Positions 9,333 to 16,483 of a stretch of DNA of 28,152 nucleotides are shown here, in pieces. The stretch lies in contig JBEBHD010000037.1 in assembly GCA_040080915.1 (NCBI GenBank), forward strand, positions 1 to 28,152. Direction: 5' to 3'. Under the pieces are notes generated by a model that saw nothing but the letters and a program-made list of their open reading frames with translations, was not told the DNA's origin and did no database searches. Position numbers and translations under genes: made by a program. The stretch is from M3007 sp040080915. Its GTDB lineage: Bacteria; Bacteroidota; Bacteroidia; Chitinophagales; Saprospiraceae. Position 1 is the stretch's first letter; every line of letters begins with the position of its first letter.

Positions 9333-9394
9333 TGGTGTCTTGAGCGGCCCAACCTAACCTTGCGTTATTTTAAAAAAAAACACCTGCCAAATGG

Positions 9395-9426
9395 TTGTTC
9401 GTTTTCCAAGTGTCCGCATATCTTTG
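9395..9426 (+). promoter_or_regulatory. tRNA operon promoter (Bacteroidota type)
   Basis: TATCTTTG (9419-9426) matches the -7 consensus TAnnTTTG. TTG at 9395-9397 lies 21 bases upstream as a -33 element. It stands about 78 bases before tRNA-Thr, with no other promoter-like sequence between. Confidence 0.6.
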
Positions 9427-9503
9427 CCGCCGCTTTTGACGAAAAGCGCGTGCATCAGGCTAAAATGGTACAAAAATTGCCTTTCGCCTGCACGATCAAC
9501 CAA

Positions 9504-9575
9504 GCCGGATTAGCTCAGCGGTAGAGCAGCTGATTCGTAATCAGCAGGTCGAGGGTTCAAATCCCTTGTCCGGCT
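9504..9575 (+). tRNA. tRNA-Thr (anticodon CGT)
   Basis: A 72-base cloverleaf. Acceptor arms GCCGGAT and GTCCGGC pair with one G-U, and the discriminator is T. The anticodon stem is GCTGA/TCAGC with loop TTCGTAA, giving anticodon CGT, which reads ACG. The T arm GAGGG-TTCAAAT-CCCTT is intact. CCA is not encoded. Confidence 0.95.
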
Positions 9576-9579
9576 CCGG

Positions 9580-9629
9580 GGACAGTGATTGAGCGATTGA
9601 GTGATTTCCTAATCACTCACTCACTGTCC
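9580..9629. other. Hairpin between the two tRNA genes
   Basis: GGACAGTGA (9580-9588) pairs with TCACTGTCC (9621-9629), and inner GAGTGATT pairs with AATCACTC. The left arm contains the repeat GATTGAG twice. There is no T-run, so this is more likely a processing structure or repeat than a terminator. Confidence 0.5.
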
Positions 9630-9634
9630 AAAAA

Positions 9635-9708
9635 CGGGATGTAGCGCAGCTCGGTAGCGCGCGTCGTTCGGGACGACGAGGTCGCTGGTTCGAATCCAGT
9701 CATCCCGA
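9635..9708 (+). tRNA. tRNA-Pro (anticodon CGG)
   Basis: A 74-base cloverleaf. Acceptor arms CGGGATG and CATCCCG pair, and the discriminator is A. The anticodon stem is CGTCG/CGACG with loop TTCGGGA, giving anticodon CGG, which reads CCG. The T arm GCTGG-TTCGAAT-CCAGT is intact. CCA is not encoded. Confidence 0.95.
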
Positions 9709-9716
9709 CAAGTGTT

Positions 9717-9757
9717 AAATGCAACTGCCTGTTTATTAGGTGGTTGCATTTTTATTT
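9717..9757 (+). terminator. Intrinsic terminator after the tRNA pair
   Basis: AAATGCAAC (9717-9725) pairs with GTTGCATTT (9743-9751), with an inner CCT/AGG pairing. TTTATTT follows. It lies nine bases after tRNA-Pro. Confidence 0.75.
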
Positions 9758-10167
9758 ATGGGCCGTTTTTTAGGGTGCCTTACGGATTCCTTTCCATACG
9801 CTGGCTCCCGGGTTTTCCTCGAATCCAAAAATCTGGCAAAACCCGCTGCTACTCCTCTTTTATACTTCGCGCTACGAGGTTTTGCGCATGGCCTTCGGCC
9901 TAATATTTTGATCAGCAGCGCTCACAGATCTGGGCCAACGCAGCCTCAGCGCTTTCGCGAAGTTTGAATAGGAAAGGAAGTGCTTGGGCCGAGTAGGTTG
10001 AGAACAGTCAATCTTTTTTATGGGTGAGAAAGTAAAGTATTGCGCGATACGGTGCGATGGGAGATTTTTACGGCAGTTTTTTTCGGACATTTGCGCCCAT
10101 TGGTCGCTTTTTTTGTTTTGCCCAACACAACACCCCGTCTTTCGCCCGCTCAAACTCAAAACTGTAC
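9758..10167. other. Gene-free spacer between the tRNAs and the coiled-coil gene
   Basis: No convincing gene is seen here. Short open frames have no recognisable family features. The stretch holds one copy of a 64-bp dispersed repeat (9861-9924). A promoter for the downstream two-gene unit should lie in about 10080-10160, but no clean TAnnTTTG match is present. Confidence 0.6.
9861..9924 (+). repeat. 64-bp dispersed repeat, copy 1
   Basis: It matches the reverse complement of 26432-26495 at 60 of 64 positions by eye. It contains the small hairpin GGCC-TTC-GGCC. The function is unknown. Confidence 0.75.
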
Positions 10168-10713
10168 ATGGTTACCACTAAAACATTGTTTGCCGCCGAA
10201 GGCCTTGACGAGCGCAGCCTCGAGTTCCTGTCAAACGCCATCGAAAAAAACAACCTCCCTGGCTTCGACTACTTCGAGTTCAAACGCGCCGTGGCGGCCC
10301 TGACCCAGATGCAGCTCGACGAGGCCACATGCTACAAAAGCGCGTTCGCCACAGCTGCCACTGTTGGCCTCACCAAGGAAAAACTGATCGAGACCGCTGG
10401 CTACTACCGCAATGTGTTGCTCAAGGAAAAAGAGCACTTCGACACGGCCCTTGAAAGCCAAAACGCCACCAAAGTTACCTCCCGCGAACAGGAAATCAAG
10501 CGCCTGCGTGACCAGATGGAGCGCCATCGCGCCGAGGTCGCCCGCCTGCAGGACGAGATCGGCGGCTACCTCAACCAGATCGAACAGGCAGAAAGCGCCG
10601 TGAAAAACGAAGCACAAAAATTGGACAAGACCAAGGCTTCCTTTGAAAAAACCCACGAATTGGTGCTCCACCAGATAGACCGCGACGTGGAAAACATGCA
10701 CAAGTATCTGTAA
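10168..10713 (+). CDS. Coiled-coil protein, partner of the PspA-like gene (unknown function)
   Basis: A 181-residue soluble protein without signal peptide or membrane segment. The first 70 or so residues (AAEGLDERSLEFLSNAIEKN, then LPGFDYFEFKRAVAAL) look globular and helical. Residues about 85-175 are strongly heptad-like and charged (EQEIKRLRDQMERHRAEVARL), predicting a long coiled coil. I do not recognise a named family. The start at 10168 is preferred because the 37 residues upstream in frame are low in protein character and follow an AT-rich spacer. The stop is three bases before the ATG of the PspA-like membrane gene, so the two are almost certainly one operon and probably act together at the membrane. 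Confidence 0.8.
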   Translation: MVTTKTLFAAEGLDERSLEFLSNAIEKNNLPGFDYFEFKRAVAALTQMQLDEATCYKSAFATAATVGLTKEKLIETAGYYRNVLLKEKEHFDTALESQNATKVTSREQEIKRLRDQMERHRAEVARLQDEIGGYLNQIEQAESAVKNEAQKLDKTKASFEKTHELVLHQIDRDVENMHKYL

Positions 10714-10716
10714 CCC

Positions 10717-11694
10717 ATGCATTCGAAAACGTTTTGGCAACGCCCCGAGGGCATCACCGGGGGCATTGTGTTGGCCGCCTTGGTGGTAGGCGGTGCCCTG
10801 CTGCTGAACAGTGTGCTGCCCGCCCTGATCGCACTGGCGCAAAACGCCCTGTACTTGTCCGGCATGTTGGCTGCGCTCGGGGCGGTCGTGTTCATGGCCC
10901 TCGACACCAAAGCCCGAAACCTGGTCTGGTATTTTTACAAATCGGCTATGCGCTGGGCCACCGGATTGTTCGTCCAGATTGACCCCATCGGCATCCTAAA
11001 ATCCTACATCGGGGACTTGGAAAACAACCTGCGCAACCTCAGCAAACAAGTCGGTGCCCTGCGCGGCCAGATGCGCCAGCTCAAAGGCATCATGGACGGC
11101 AACAACACCGAAATCCAAAAAAATATGGCCACCGCCGAGCGGGCCAAAAACCAAGGCGACGACAAAAACCTCACGATCGCAACCCGAAAAGCCGGGCGCC
11201 TGCAAGAGGCCAACGCCAAGTACGATGTGCTCCACCAAAAAATGGGACTGCTATACCGGGTCTTGTCCAAAATGTACGAAGACTCCGAGATCATGCTCGA
11301 AGATACCCGGGATCAGGTGACCCTCAAGGAGCAGGAATACCGGGCTATCAAGGCCAGCCACAATGCTATCCGTTCCGCCCAGAGCATCCTCACCGGAAAC
11401 CCCGACCAACGCGCCCTGTTCGATCAAGCACTTGAGGCCATGGCCGAGGAGGTCAGTCAAAAAGTCGGCGACATGGAGCGCTTCATGGACACCAGTCGCA
11501 ACCTGCTCGATTCCATAGATTTACAAAACGGCGTGTTCCAGGAAGATGGCTTGCACTTGCTCGAAAAGTGGGAAAAACACAGTCCGCTCCGCTCCGCTCC
11601 GCATAGGCAGTCAGTAGGGAAACCACTCGACCTGAACGCCCCGACCCAAGAAGCCGCCAGGCCGGGCGAGGACTACCACAAATTCTTCGATTGA
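10717..11694 (+). CDS. Membrane-anchored PspA/IM30 (ESCRT-III-like) coiled-coil protein
   Basis: A 325-residue protein. Two hydrophobic segments at about residues 14-36 and 43-62 form a membrane hairpin. Then comes WYFYKSAMRWATGLFVQIDP and a long helical region (about 88-280) in the style of PspA/Vipp1: SYIGDLENNLRNLSKQVGAL, charged alternating helices, then ALFDQALEAMAEEVSQKVGD near the end. Classical PspA is peripheral and about 220-230 residues; here a transmembrane anchor precedes the PspA-like part. A disordered tail (about 290-325) includes a CTCCG tandem run. A role in membrane stress or remodelling is inferred from family resemblance. The gene follows its coiled-coil partner by three bases. 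Confidence 0.7.
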   Translation: MHSKTFWQRPEGITGGIVLAALVVGGALLLNSVLPALIALAQNALYLSGMLAALGAVVFMALDTKARNLVWYFYKSAMRWATGLFVQIDPIGILKSYIGDLENNLRNLSKQVGALRGQMRQLKGIMDGNNTEIQKNMATAERAKNQGDDKNLTIATRKAGRLQEANAKYDVLHQKMGLLYRVLSKMYEDSEIMLEDTRDQVTLKEQEYRAIKASHNAIRSAQSILTGNPDQRALFDQALEAMAEEVSQKVGDMERFMDTSRNLLDSIDLQNGVFQEDGLHLLEKWEKHSPLRSAPHRQSVGKPLDLNAPTQEAARPGEDYHKFFD

Positions 11695-11747
11695 GCGGCC
11701 TAAAATTTTTCCACTGCCAGTCGCACCAAGTTTCCGGCTCATAAAGC

Positions 11748-11755
11748 GACCTTTG
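11748..11755 (+). promoter_or_regulatory. Possible guaB promoter -7 element
   Basis: GACCTTTG departs from TAnnTTTG at one position but has the same placement as the tetR promoter, three bases before the ATG. TTTCC at 11731-11735 may be an upstream element. It suggests a leaderless guaB message. Confidence 0.35.
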
Positions 11756-11758
11756 CGA

Positions 11759-13240
11759 ATGGAAACAAGCAATGCTCTGCCGAAATTCCTCGGCCAATCG
11801 CTCACCTTCGACGATGTCCTGCTCGTACCCGCGTACAGCGAAGTCCTGCCCCGCGAGGTGGACATTTCTTCCCATTTCACCCGTTCCATCCGTTTGAATG
11901 TACCCATCGTGTCCGCCGCCATGGACACCGTGACGGACAAAAGCATGGCCATCGCCATTGCCCGTCAAGGCGGCATCGGCATCATCCACAAAAACATGAG
12001 TATCGCCGAGCAGGCCGACCAGGTGCGCCTCGTCAAGCGCTCGGAAGCAGGCATGATCATTGACCCGGTCACCCTGCACCCCGACGCGCCCATGTCCGAA
12101 GCGCTTGACCTGATGCGGCGCTACAGCATCGGCGGCATCCCCATCACCGACAAACGTGGCAAACTCGTCGGCATCCTGACCAACCGCGACCTGCGTTTTG
12201 AAAAAGACCACACCCGCTTGGTGCGCAGCCTGATGACCAAAAAAAACCTCGTCACAGCGCCCGTAGGCACCATGTTCGCCGAGGCACGCCAAATCCTGCA
12301 ACGGCACAAGATCGAAAAACTGCCCGTGGTGGACGAACAGTTTAACCTTATGGGCCTCATCACCTACAAAGACATCATGAAAGGGGTCAACTTCCCGAAC
12401 GCCTGCAAGGATGCCCTGGGCCGCCTCGTCGTGGGCGCTGCCGTGGGCGTTACCGCCGACATGCTGGAGCGCGTGGACGCGCTCGTGCGGGCTGGCGTGG
12501 ACGTAGTGACTGTGGACACCGCCCACGGACACTCGCGCGGCGTGTTGGATGCCATCAAGCGCCTTAAATCTGCCTACCCAGATTTACAGGTTGTGGGCGG
12601 CAATGTGGCTACAGGTGACGGGGCAAAGGCCCTCGTAGCCGCCGGAGCCGACGGTGTGAAAGTCGGTGTCGGCCCTGGCAGTATTTGCACCACCCGTATC
12701 GTGGCGGGCGTGGGCGTGGCCCAGTTGTCGGCCATTTACAACGCCGCGCAGGCCATCAAAGGCTCCGGCGTGCCCGTCATCGGCGACGGCGGGATCCGCT
12801 ACACGGGCGACATCGTGAAGGCCCTCGCCGCCGGGGCCAGTGTCATCATGGCCGGTTCCCTATTTGCGGGTGTAGAAGAAGCGCCCGGCGAAACGATCAT
12901 CTTCGACGGGCGCAAGTTCAAGTCCTACCGGGGCATGGGCAGCCTCGGTGCCATGGGCCAGGGTTCCAAGGATCGCTATTTCCAGGATGTGGAGGATGAT
13001 ATCAAAAAATTGGTGCCGGAGGGAATCGAAGGGCGCGTGCCCTACAAAGGCACGGTGGCTGAAGTGATGACACAGTACATCGGCGGCCTGCGGGCGGGTA
13101 TGGGCTACTGTGGTGCGCCAACGGTGCAACATTTGCAGGAAACAGCCCAGTTTGTGCAGATCACCAGTGCAGGCATGACCGAGAGCCACCCGCACAACGT
13201 GGCGATCACGAAGGAGTCGCCGAATTATTCACGCTCCTGA
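11759..13240 (+). CDS. guaB: Inosine-5'-monophosphate dehydrogenase
   Basis: A 493-residue cytosolic enzyme that oxidises IMP to XMP with NAD, the committed step of GMP synthesis. The TIM barrel opens with ALPKFLGQSLTFDDVLLVPA and VPIVSAAMDTVT. Two CBS domains occupy about residues 95-210 and are the usual allosteric insert. The catalytic loop GPGSICTTR places the nucleophile at Cys310. The phosphate-binding part follows (VPVIGDGGIRYTGDI) and then the mobile flap YRGMGSLGAMGQGS. Length matches the family. The ATG at 11759 is chosen over an upstream TTG because it fits the conserved N-terminus. A strong hairpin ends the unit. It appears monocistronic; the preceding gene stops 64 bases earlier. 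Confidence 0.97.
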   Translation: METSNALPKFLGQSLTFDDVLLVPAYSEVLPREVDISSHFTRSIRLNVPIVSAAMDTVTDKSMAIAIARQGGIGIIHKNMSIAEQADQVRLVKRSEAGMIIDPVTLHPDAPMSEALDLMRRYSIGGIPITDKRGKLVGILTNRDLRFEKDHTRLVRSLMTKKNLVTAPVGTMFAEARQILQRHKIEKLPVVDEQFNLMGLITYKDIMKGVNFPNACKDALGRLVVGAAVGVTADMLERVDALVRAGVDVVTVDTAHGHSRGVLDAIKRLKSAYPDLQVVGGNVATGDGAKALVAAGADGVKVGVGPGSICTTRIVAGVGVAQLSAIYNAAQAIKGSGVPVIGDGGIRYTGDIVKALAAGASVIMAGSLFAGVEEAPGETIIFDGRKFKSYRGMGSLGAMGQGSKDRYFQDVEDDIKKLVPEGIEGRVPYKGTVAEVMTQYIGGLRAGMGYCGAPTVQHLQETAQFVQITSAGMTESHPHNVAITKESPNYSRS

Positions 13241-13249
13241 AGTAGGGGC

Positions 13250-13290
13250 AAAAAAAAACCGCGGCGCTCGTTTGCGCCGCGGCGGTTTCC
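13250..13290 (+). terminator. Terminator hairpin after guaB
   Basis: CCGCGGCGC (13259-13267) pairs perfectly with GCGCCGCGG (13274-13282) around a 6-base loop. An A-run precedes it (13250-13258) and a short GGTTT follows. The T-run is weak on the plus strand, so termination may be bidirectional or partial. Confidence 0.65.
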
Positions 13291-13678
13291 CGTATAATCT
13301 CATGAAAAGTCCAAAGTTGGTGGTCAATGTTTACCGCTTCTTTTCCGTTCGCCGCCGTTTCCTTTCATTGACAGTACAAAAGTGCGGGACGCTTGCCCGG
13401 CCGCAAAGGACAAAAAAATGCGTTTGTTGAAAAACAAAAACAACACTTTCAGGGCACATCAGCCAAAGACGTTTTTTTCAAAATTTTGACAAACAACGCT
13501 TTGGCTAAAAAAAGCCTGTTTGGTTGCCGACAGGATATCTCTGTTTTGTTGAAATAAACCTGTGTGAATACAGGCGTTTTCTCAGAAATTTTTTTCTCGA
13601 AAAACGAAAATCATGTAAAACAGGTCGAAATGCAGACATTTTCGGATTTATTTCAGGTCTGCATATTCATTATAATTC
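13291..13678. other. AT-rich gene-free spacer with small hairpins
   Basis: No gene is supported. Small inverted repeats are visible: CCTGT-GTGAAT-ACAGG (13559-13574), and ATGCAGAC (13630-13637) with GTCTGCAT (13657-13664). A small RNA is possible but not shown. Confidence 0.5.
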
Positions 13679-13850
13679 GTAACTATTTAGTACCTCCTGA
13701 TGCATACAATTTTCACCACAGATTTTCACAGATTCACACAGATTTTTAAACGGACAGGGAAAAATCTGTGTGAATCTGTGAAAATCTGTGAAAATCTGTG
13801 GTGAAAAACTATACGGTTAGGGCCGCAGTATACTGGTGCTAAATAGTTAC
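13679..13850. repeat. 172-bp nested inverted-repeat element
   Basis: The outer ends GTAACTATTTAGTACC (13679-13694) and its near-complement (13835-13850) match at 15 of 16 positions. Inside is a large palindrome: a left arm of 38 bases (13710-13747) pairs with a right arm of 48 bases (13760-13807). The right arm has one extra copy of the 10-base unit AAAATCTGTG. The arms are built from CACAGATT-type units, a repeat style I associate with several bacterial phyla including Bacteroidota. There is no coding capacity. Confidence 0.75.
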
Positions 13851-13901
13851 AAGCTTATTTTGCTCCAGTGGCACGAACAGGCACTTCCCTTCAGCAAGCA
13901 C

Positions 13902-13943
13902 AAAAAAAGCCCCCGTCCAGGAGCCGCATTGCCGGACGGGGGC
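13902..13943 (-). terminator. Intrinsic terminator of the secreted-protein gene
   Basis: GCCCCCGTCC (13909-13918) pairs with GGACGGGGGC (13934-13943). On the minus strand the hairpin is followed directly by seven T (13902-13908 complement). It lies about 20 bases after the stop of the minus-strand gene. Confidence 0.88.
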
Positions 13944-13963
13944 GATTTCACTTAGCCGTTTTT

Positions 13964-14635
13964 TTATTTTGCGTCGGCCGTCTGAGGGCCGCCTTTGGCT
14001 ACGGGTTGCTGGCTGGCCCAGCTCAGTTGCTCGACCATATTGCCCACAGTGAGCAGGACGGTCTGTTTGCCGGCAGGTGCCAGGCTGACGATGGAGTTGC
14101 CGTCATTGGCACCACGCTGGTATTCGGTAGCCCACGTCACACGGTACACCTGCACGGCAGCGTGCAGGGTTTCGTCAATGACGCTGGTAGTGATGGTGTT
14201 CGGATTGGCACCGGCCACAAAGTGTGTAGCCAGATGGTTGCCTGACTTGTCGAAAACGCTGATGTGGTAGCTTTTCAGGTTTTTGGTGAAAGTACGGCCC
14301 GTGTTGTAGAGCACGGCGTAGTACTCGTTCGTTTCAAAGGCCGCCACGGCTTCGGGGTACACCGGCATGCGGTTGTGGCGGGCGCTCTCCTCAATCATGG
14401 GCAGGAACTGGTAGTACGCCCAGTCCAACCGCTTGCCTTTGAGGCTGGCATCATGTTGTTCCAATTGAGTCTGCAATTCCTCTGCATTGAAAGAGTAGGG
14501 CAGGTTGGCCTTCGGAAACTGCGCCAGGAACTCCTGGAACGTAGGTTCGGTGCCGTTGTCATTGTGGTTGGCTGCGGTGGCGAAGAGGCCGACCGAGGCA
14601 AAGAAAAAGACCGGGATTAAGAAGATTGATTTCAT
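13964..14635 (-). CDS. Secreted protein of unknown function
   Basis: A 223-residue protein with an N-terminal signal peptide, MKSIFLIPVFFFASVGLFAT, cleaved near ATAA. I do not recognise a family. Residues about 30-60 hold a phenylalanine-rich segment, TFQEFLAQFPKANLPYSF. The middle and end look like mixed beta structure (YYAVLYNTGRTF, YHISVFDKSGNHLATHFVAG, VQVYRVTWATEYQRG). The long in-frame extension upstream to 14800 is rejected because it crosses a terminator hairpin at 14737-14763 and the signal peptide starts at 14635. A clear terminator follows. Periplasmic or extracellular location is inferred; the role is unknown. Confidence 0.8.
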   Translation of the reverse strand: MKSIFLIPVFFFASVGLFATAANHNDNGTEPTFQEFLAQFPKANLPYSFNAEELQTQLEQHDASLKGKRLDWAYYQFLPMIEESARHNRMPVYPEAVAAFETNEYYAVLYNTGRTFTKNLKSYHISVFDKSGNHLATHFVAGANPNTITTSVIDETLHAAVQVYRVTWATEYQRGANDGNSIVSLAPAGKQTVLLTVGNMVEQLSWASQQPVAKGGPQTADAK

Positions 14636-14728
14636 TTTTAAAAATCGGTTTGGATTAAGATGGTGAATGTTTGGAGCGGCTGCTTTTTCTGTAACGGCTT
14701 GGCTGGCCGATATCGTTTGCCGCTGGAT

Positions 14729-14770
14729 TAAAAAAACCTGCAAGTGACTTACTCGCTTGCAGGCTTTTTT
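14729..14770. terminator. Bidirectional terminator hairpin after the ATP-grasp gene
   Basis: CCTGCAAG (14737-14744) pairs with CTTGCAGG (14756-14763). A six-A run lies left and a six-T run right, so it can stop transcription in both directions. For the minus-strand ATP-grasp gene it lies about 40 bases after the stop. Confidence 0.8.
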
Positions 14771-14803
14771 CCAAACGGCGTGCCAAAACGGCCTTGCCAA
14801 TGC

Positions 14804-15826
14804 CTATTTAACCTTGCTTGCTTTACCGGAGGCCTTTTTTACCACCACCGGGGTAGCACTATTTATCAGATTGACGGGTAGGCGACCATTGGCCGCTTCA
14901 CTCACGTATGTACCCCAAGTGAGGTTGTTGGCTCCGTCTTTGTGCGCCTGAGCGCGTTCGATGGCCATGGTCGCAGCAGTTTCCACCACCCACTCAAAGT
15001 TCTCCTCGCCTACCGAGTTTACATCAGCATCGGGGGCGGGATTGCAAAAGTCAATGGCGTACGGAATACCGCCGCGCACGGCAAACTCCACCGTGTTGAA
15101 ATCGTAGCCGAGCGCTGCGTTGATGTTCAGGACGTGGGCGTGCATTTCGTCGCGCAGGGCCTTGGATACCTTGTGGTCGGCCACATAGCGCAGGTGGTGC
15201 GGGTTGCGGGGCTCGTAGTCCATGATACGCACATACTTGCCGCCGAGACAGTAGCATCGGAAGTAGGCATCGAACTCAATGGCCTCTTGCAGGAGCATGA
15301 CAAGGGTGTTGGTCTCGTTGTAAGCGGCAAAGAACTCATCGAAATTATGCACTTTGTACACGCTTTTCCAGCCGCCACCGGAGTGGGGCTTCATGAACAG
15401 TGGGAACCCGCCGAGGTATTCCAGCATTTTCTCCCACTCAAGCGGAAACTTGAGGTTGCGGAAGCTCTGGCCACTGGTGTCGGGCGGCATTTCCTTGGAG
15501 GGCAGCAGCACCGTGCGAGGCACGGGCATGCCAATCTTGGTAGAAAGGCAGTTGTTGAAAAACTTCTCGTCGGCGCTCCACCAGAACGGGTTATTGAGCA
15601 CGGCCGTGCCGTTGAGCGCAGCGTTTTTCAGGTATGCCCGGTAAAAGGGCACGTCTTGACTGATGCGGTCAATCAGCACCGCGTAGGGAGTCGGGTTGCC
15701 CTGCACCAGTTCGTCCACCAGCGCCGGTTCGGCGTGTACACCCTTGACGTTCTTGGCGTTGACACGGGCCACGAAGGCTTCCGGGAAGGTGGTTTCTTTG
15801 CCGTGCAGAATTGCGATTTTTTTCAT
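14804..15826 (-). CDS. ATP-grasp domain enzyme (orphan, substrate unknown)
   Basis: A 340-residue cytosolic protein of the ATP-grasp type, a family that ligates a carboxylate to an amine or thiol through an acyl-phosphate. Features: MKKIAILHGKETTFPEAFV at the N-terminus, a pre-ATP domain with NNPFWWSADEKFF and IGMPVPRTVLLP (about residues 85-110), the ATP-binding loop FPLFMKPHSGGGWKSVYKV (about 140-160), and the acidic metal region DFNTVEFAVRGG then PYAIDFCNPAPDAD (about 243-272). This resembles RimK or glutathione-synthetase-like proteins, but no named member fits. The Lys-rich tail (KKASGKASKVK) looks disordered. No peptide substrate or transporter gene is adjacent. The start at 15826 fits the MKKIAILHG beginning. 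Confidence 0.8.
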   Translation of the reverse strand: MKKIAILHGKETTFPEAFVARVNAKNVKGVHAEPALVDELVQGNPTPYAVLIDRISQDVPFYRAYLKNAALNGTAVLNNPFWWSADEKFFNNCLSTKIGMPVPRTVLLPSKEMPPDTSGQSFRNLKFPLEWEKMLEYLGGFPLFMKPHSGGGWKSVYKVHNFDEFFAAYNETNTLVMLLQEAIEFDAYFRCYCLGGKYVRIMDYEPRNPHHLRYVADHKVSKALRDEMHAHVLNINAALGYDFNTVEFAVRGGIPYAIDFCNPAPDADVNSVGEENFEWVVETAATMAIERAQAHKDGANNLTWGTYVSEAANGRLPVNLINSATPVVVKKASGKASKVK

Positions 15827-15907
15827 TCGTCCTGTTTTTGTTAAAAATGTCGTGATATAGGCTGGCGACTAAACAAGTGCGGACGGCATGTTAGTCGCGG
15901 GCTGCTT

Positions 15908-16408
15908 TCAGTTGTCAATAAACGGAGCGATCTCTGCTCTTTCCGGCTGCGGGGGCACTTTCACTTTCTTAGTGATGGTCTTCAGTTTGACCTCCTGCCC
16001 GTCGTACTTGGCCCAGAGGGATATTTGAAAATCGGCGGAGCGCTTGTAAGTGTACTGGAGCACGCCGTCGCGGAACGCCCGTCGGCCGCTGCCGTCGCCG
16101 GGGTCTAATTCGTAAACGGCACCCTGGGCAAAGTTGGTCATTCGGAACGTAAACGGCTGGCCTACTTCGGGGTACTCTTCGTCGCGTACCACCAAGTCGC
16201 CCGTGATTGTCTGGATCGGGGCCGACAGGGCGGCCGGTTCGTTGTTTTTTTGTGCTCCCGACTGCACCATCGAGCGTTCGGCAGTGCCCTGAGCGGGCGT
16301 TTTGCGGGCAAATTGCAAAATCAACAGGCCCGCTGCTCCAGCAATGGCGATGACGGCGAGCAAAATGACTTCGCGTTTTTGTCCAAGGCTTTGGCCAAGA
16401 TTTCCCAT
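15908..16408 (-). CDS. Small membrane-anchored protein with PKD-like domain
   Basis: A 166-residue protein. A cytoplasmic N-terminus (MGNLGQSLGQKREV) precedes one transmembrane helix, about residues 15-35 (ILLAVIAIAGAAGLLILQF), then a linker rich in Ala, Gln and Asn. The C-terminal half (about 75-160) has features of a PKD-like beta sandwich: GQPFTFRMTNFAQGAVYELD, DPGDGSGRR and VLQYTYKRSADFQISLWAKY. The function is unknown. The start at 16408 is chosen because the upstream extension would overlap the divergent radical SAM gene and its promoter. A reverse-strand TACTTTTG promoter lies just upstream. Confidence 0.7.
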   Translation of the reverse strand: MGNLGQSLGQKREVILLAVIAIAGAAGLLILQFARKTPAQGTAERSMVQSGAQKNNEPAALSAPIQTITGDLVVRDEEYPEVGQPFTFRMTNFAQGAVYELDPGDGSGRRAFRDGVLQYTYKRSADFQISLWAKYDGQEVKLKTITKKVKVPPQPERAEIAPFIDN

Positions 16409-16426
16409 GTGCGCGTTGTTTTCCGG

Positions 16427-16434
16427 CAAAAGTA
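16427..16434 (-). promoter_or_regulatory. Promoter of the PKD-like gene
   Basis: On the minus strand, TACTTTTG matches TAnnTTTG. A TTTTG lies 20 bases upstream, a good -33 element. It is back to back with the radical SAM promoter. Confidence 0.6.
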
Positions 16435-16461
16435 CGCTCAAGTGGGGCGAACCACAAAACC

Positions 16462-16469
16462 TACCTTTG
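16462..16469 (+). promoter_or_regulatory. Promoter of the radical SAM gene
   Basis: TACCTTTG matches TAnnTTTG exactly, 14 bases before the ATG at 16484. The -33 region is not clear and overlaps sequence used by the divergent promoter. Confidence 0.55.
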
Positions 16470-16483
16470 CCCAACTTGACACG

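Noticed and set aside
9504..9924. tRNA-associated integrative element
   Set aside because: No integrase is seen, and no duplicated tRNA 3' end was found downstream within the window.
13710..13807. CRISPR-like array from the repeated AAAATCTGTG units
   Set aside because: Units are 10 bases and adjoining with no spacers, and they form one palindrome; no cas genes are present.
13679..13850. Replication origin
   Set aside because: The CACAGATT units are not DnaA boxes (TTATCCACA), and no dnaA, dnaN or gyrase gene is near.
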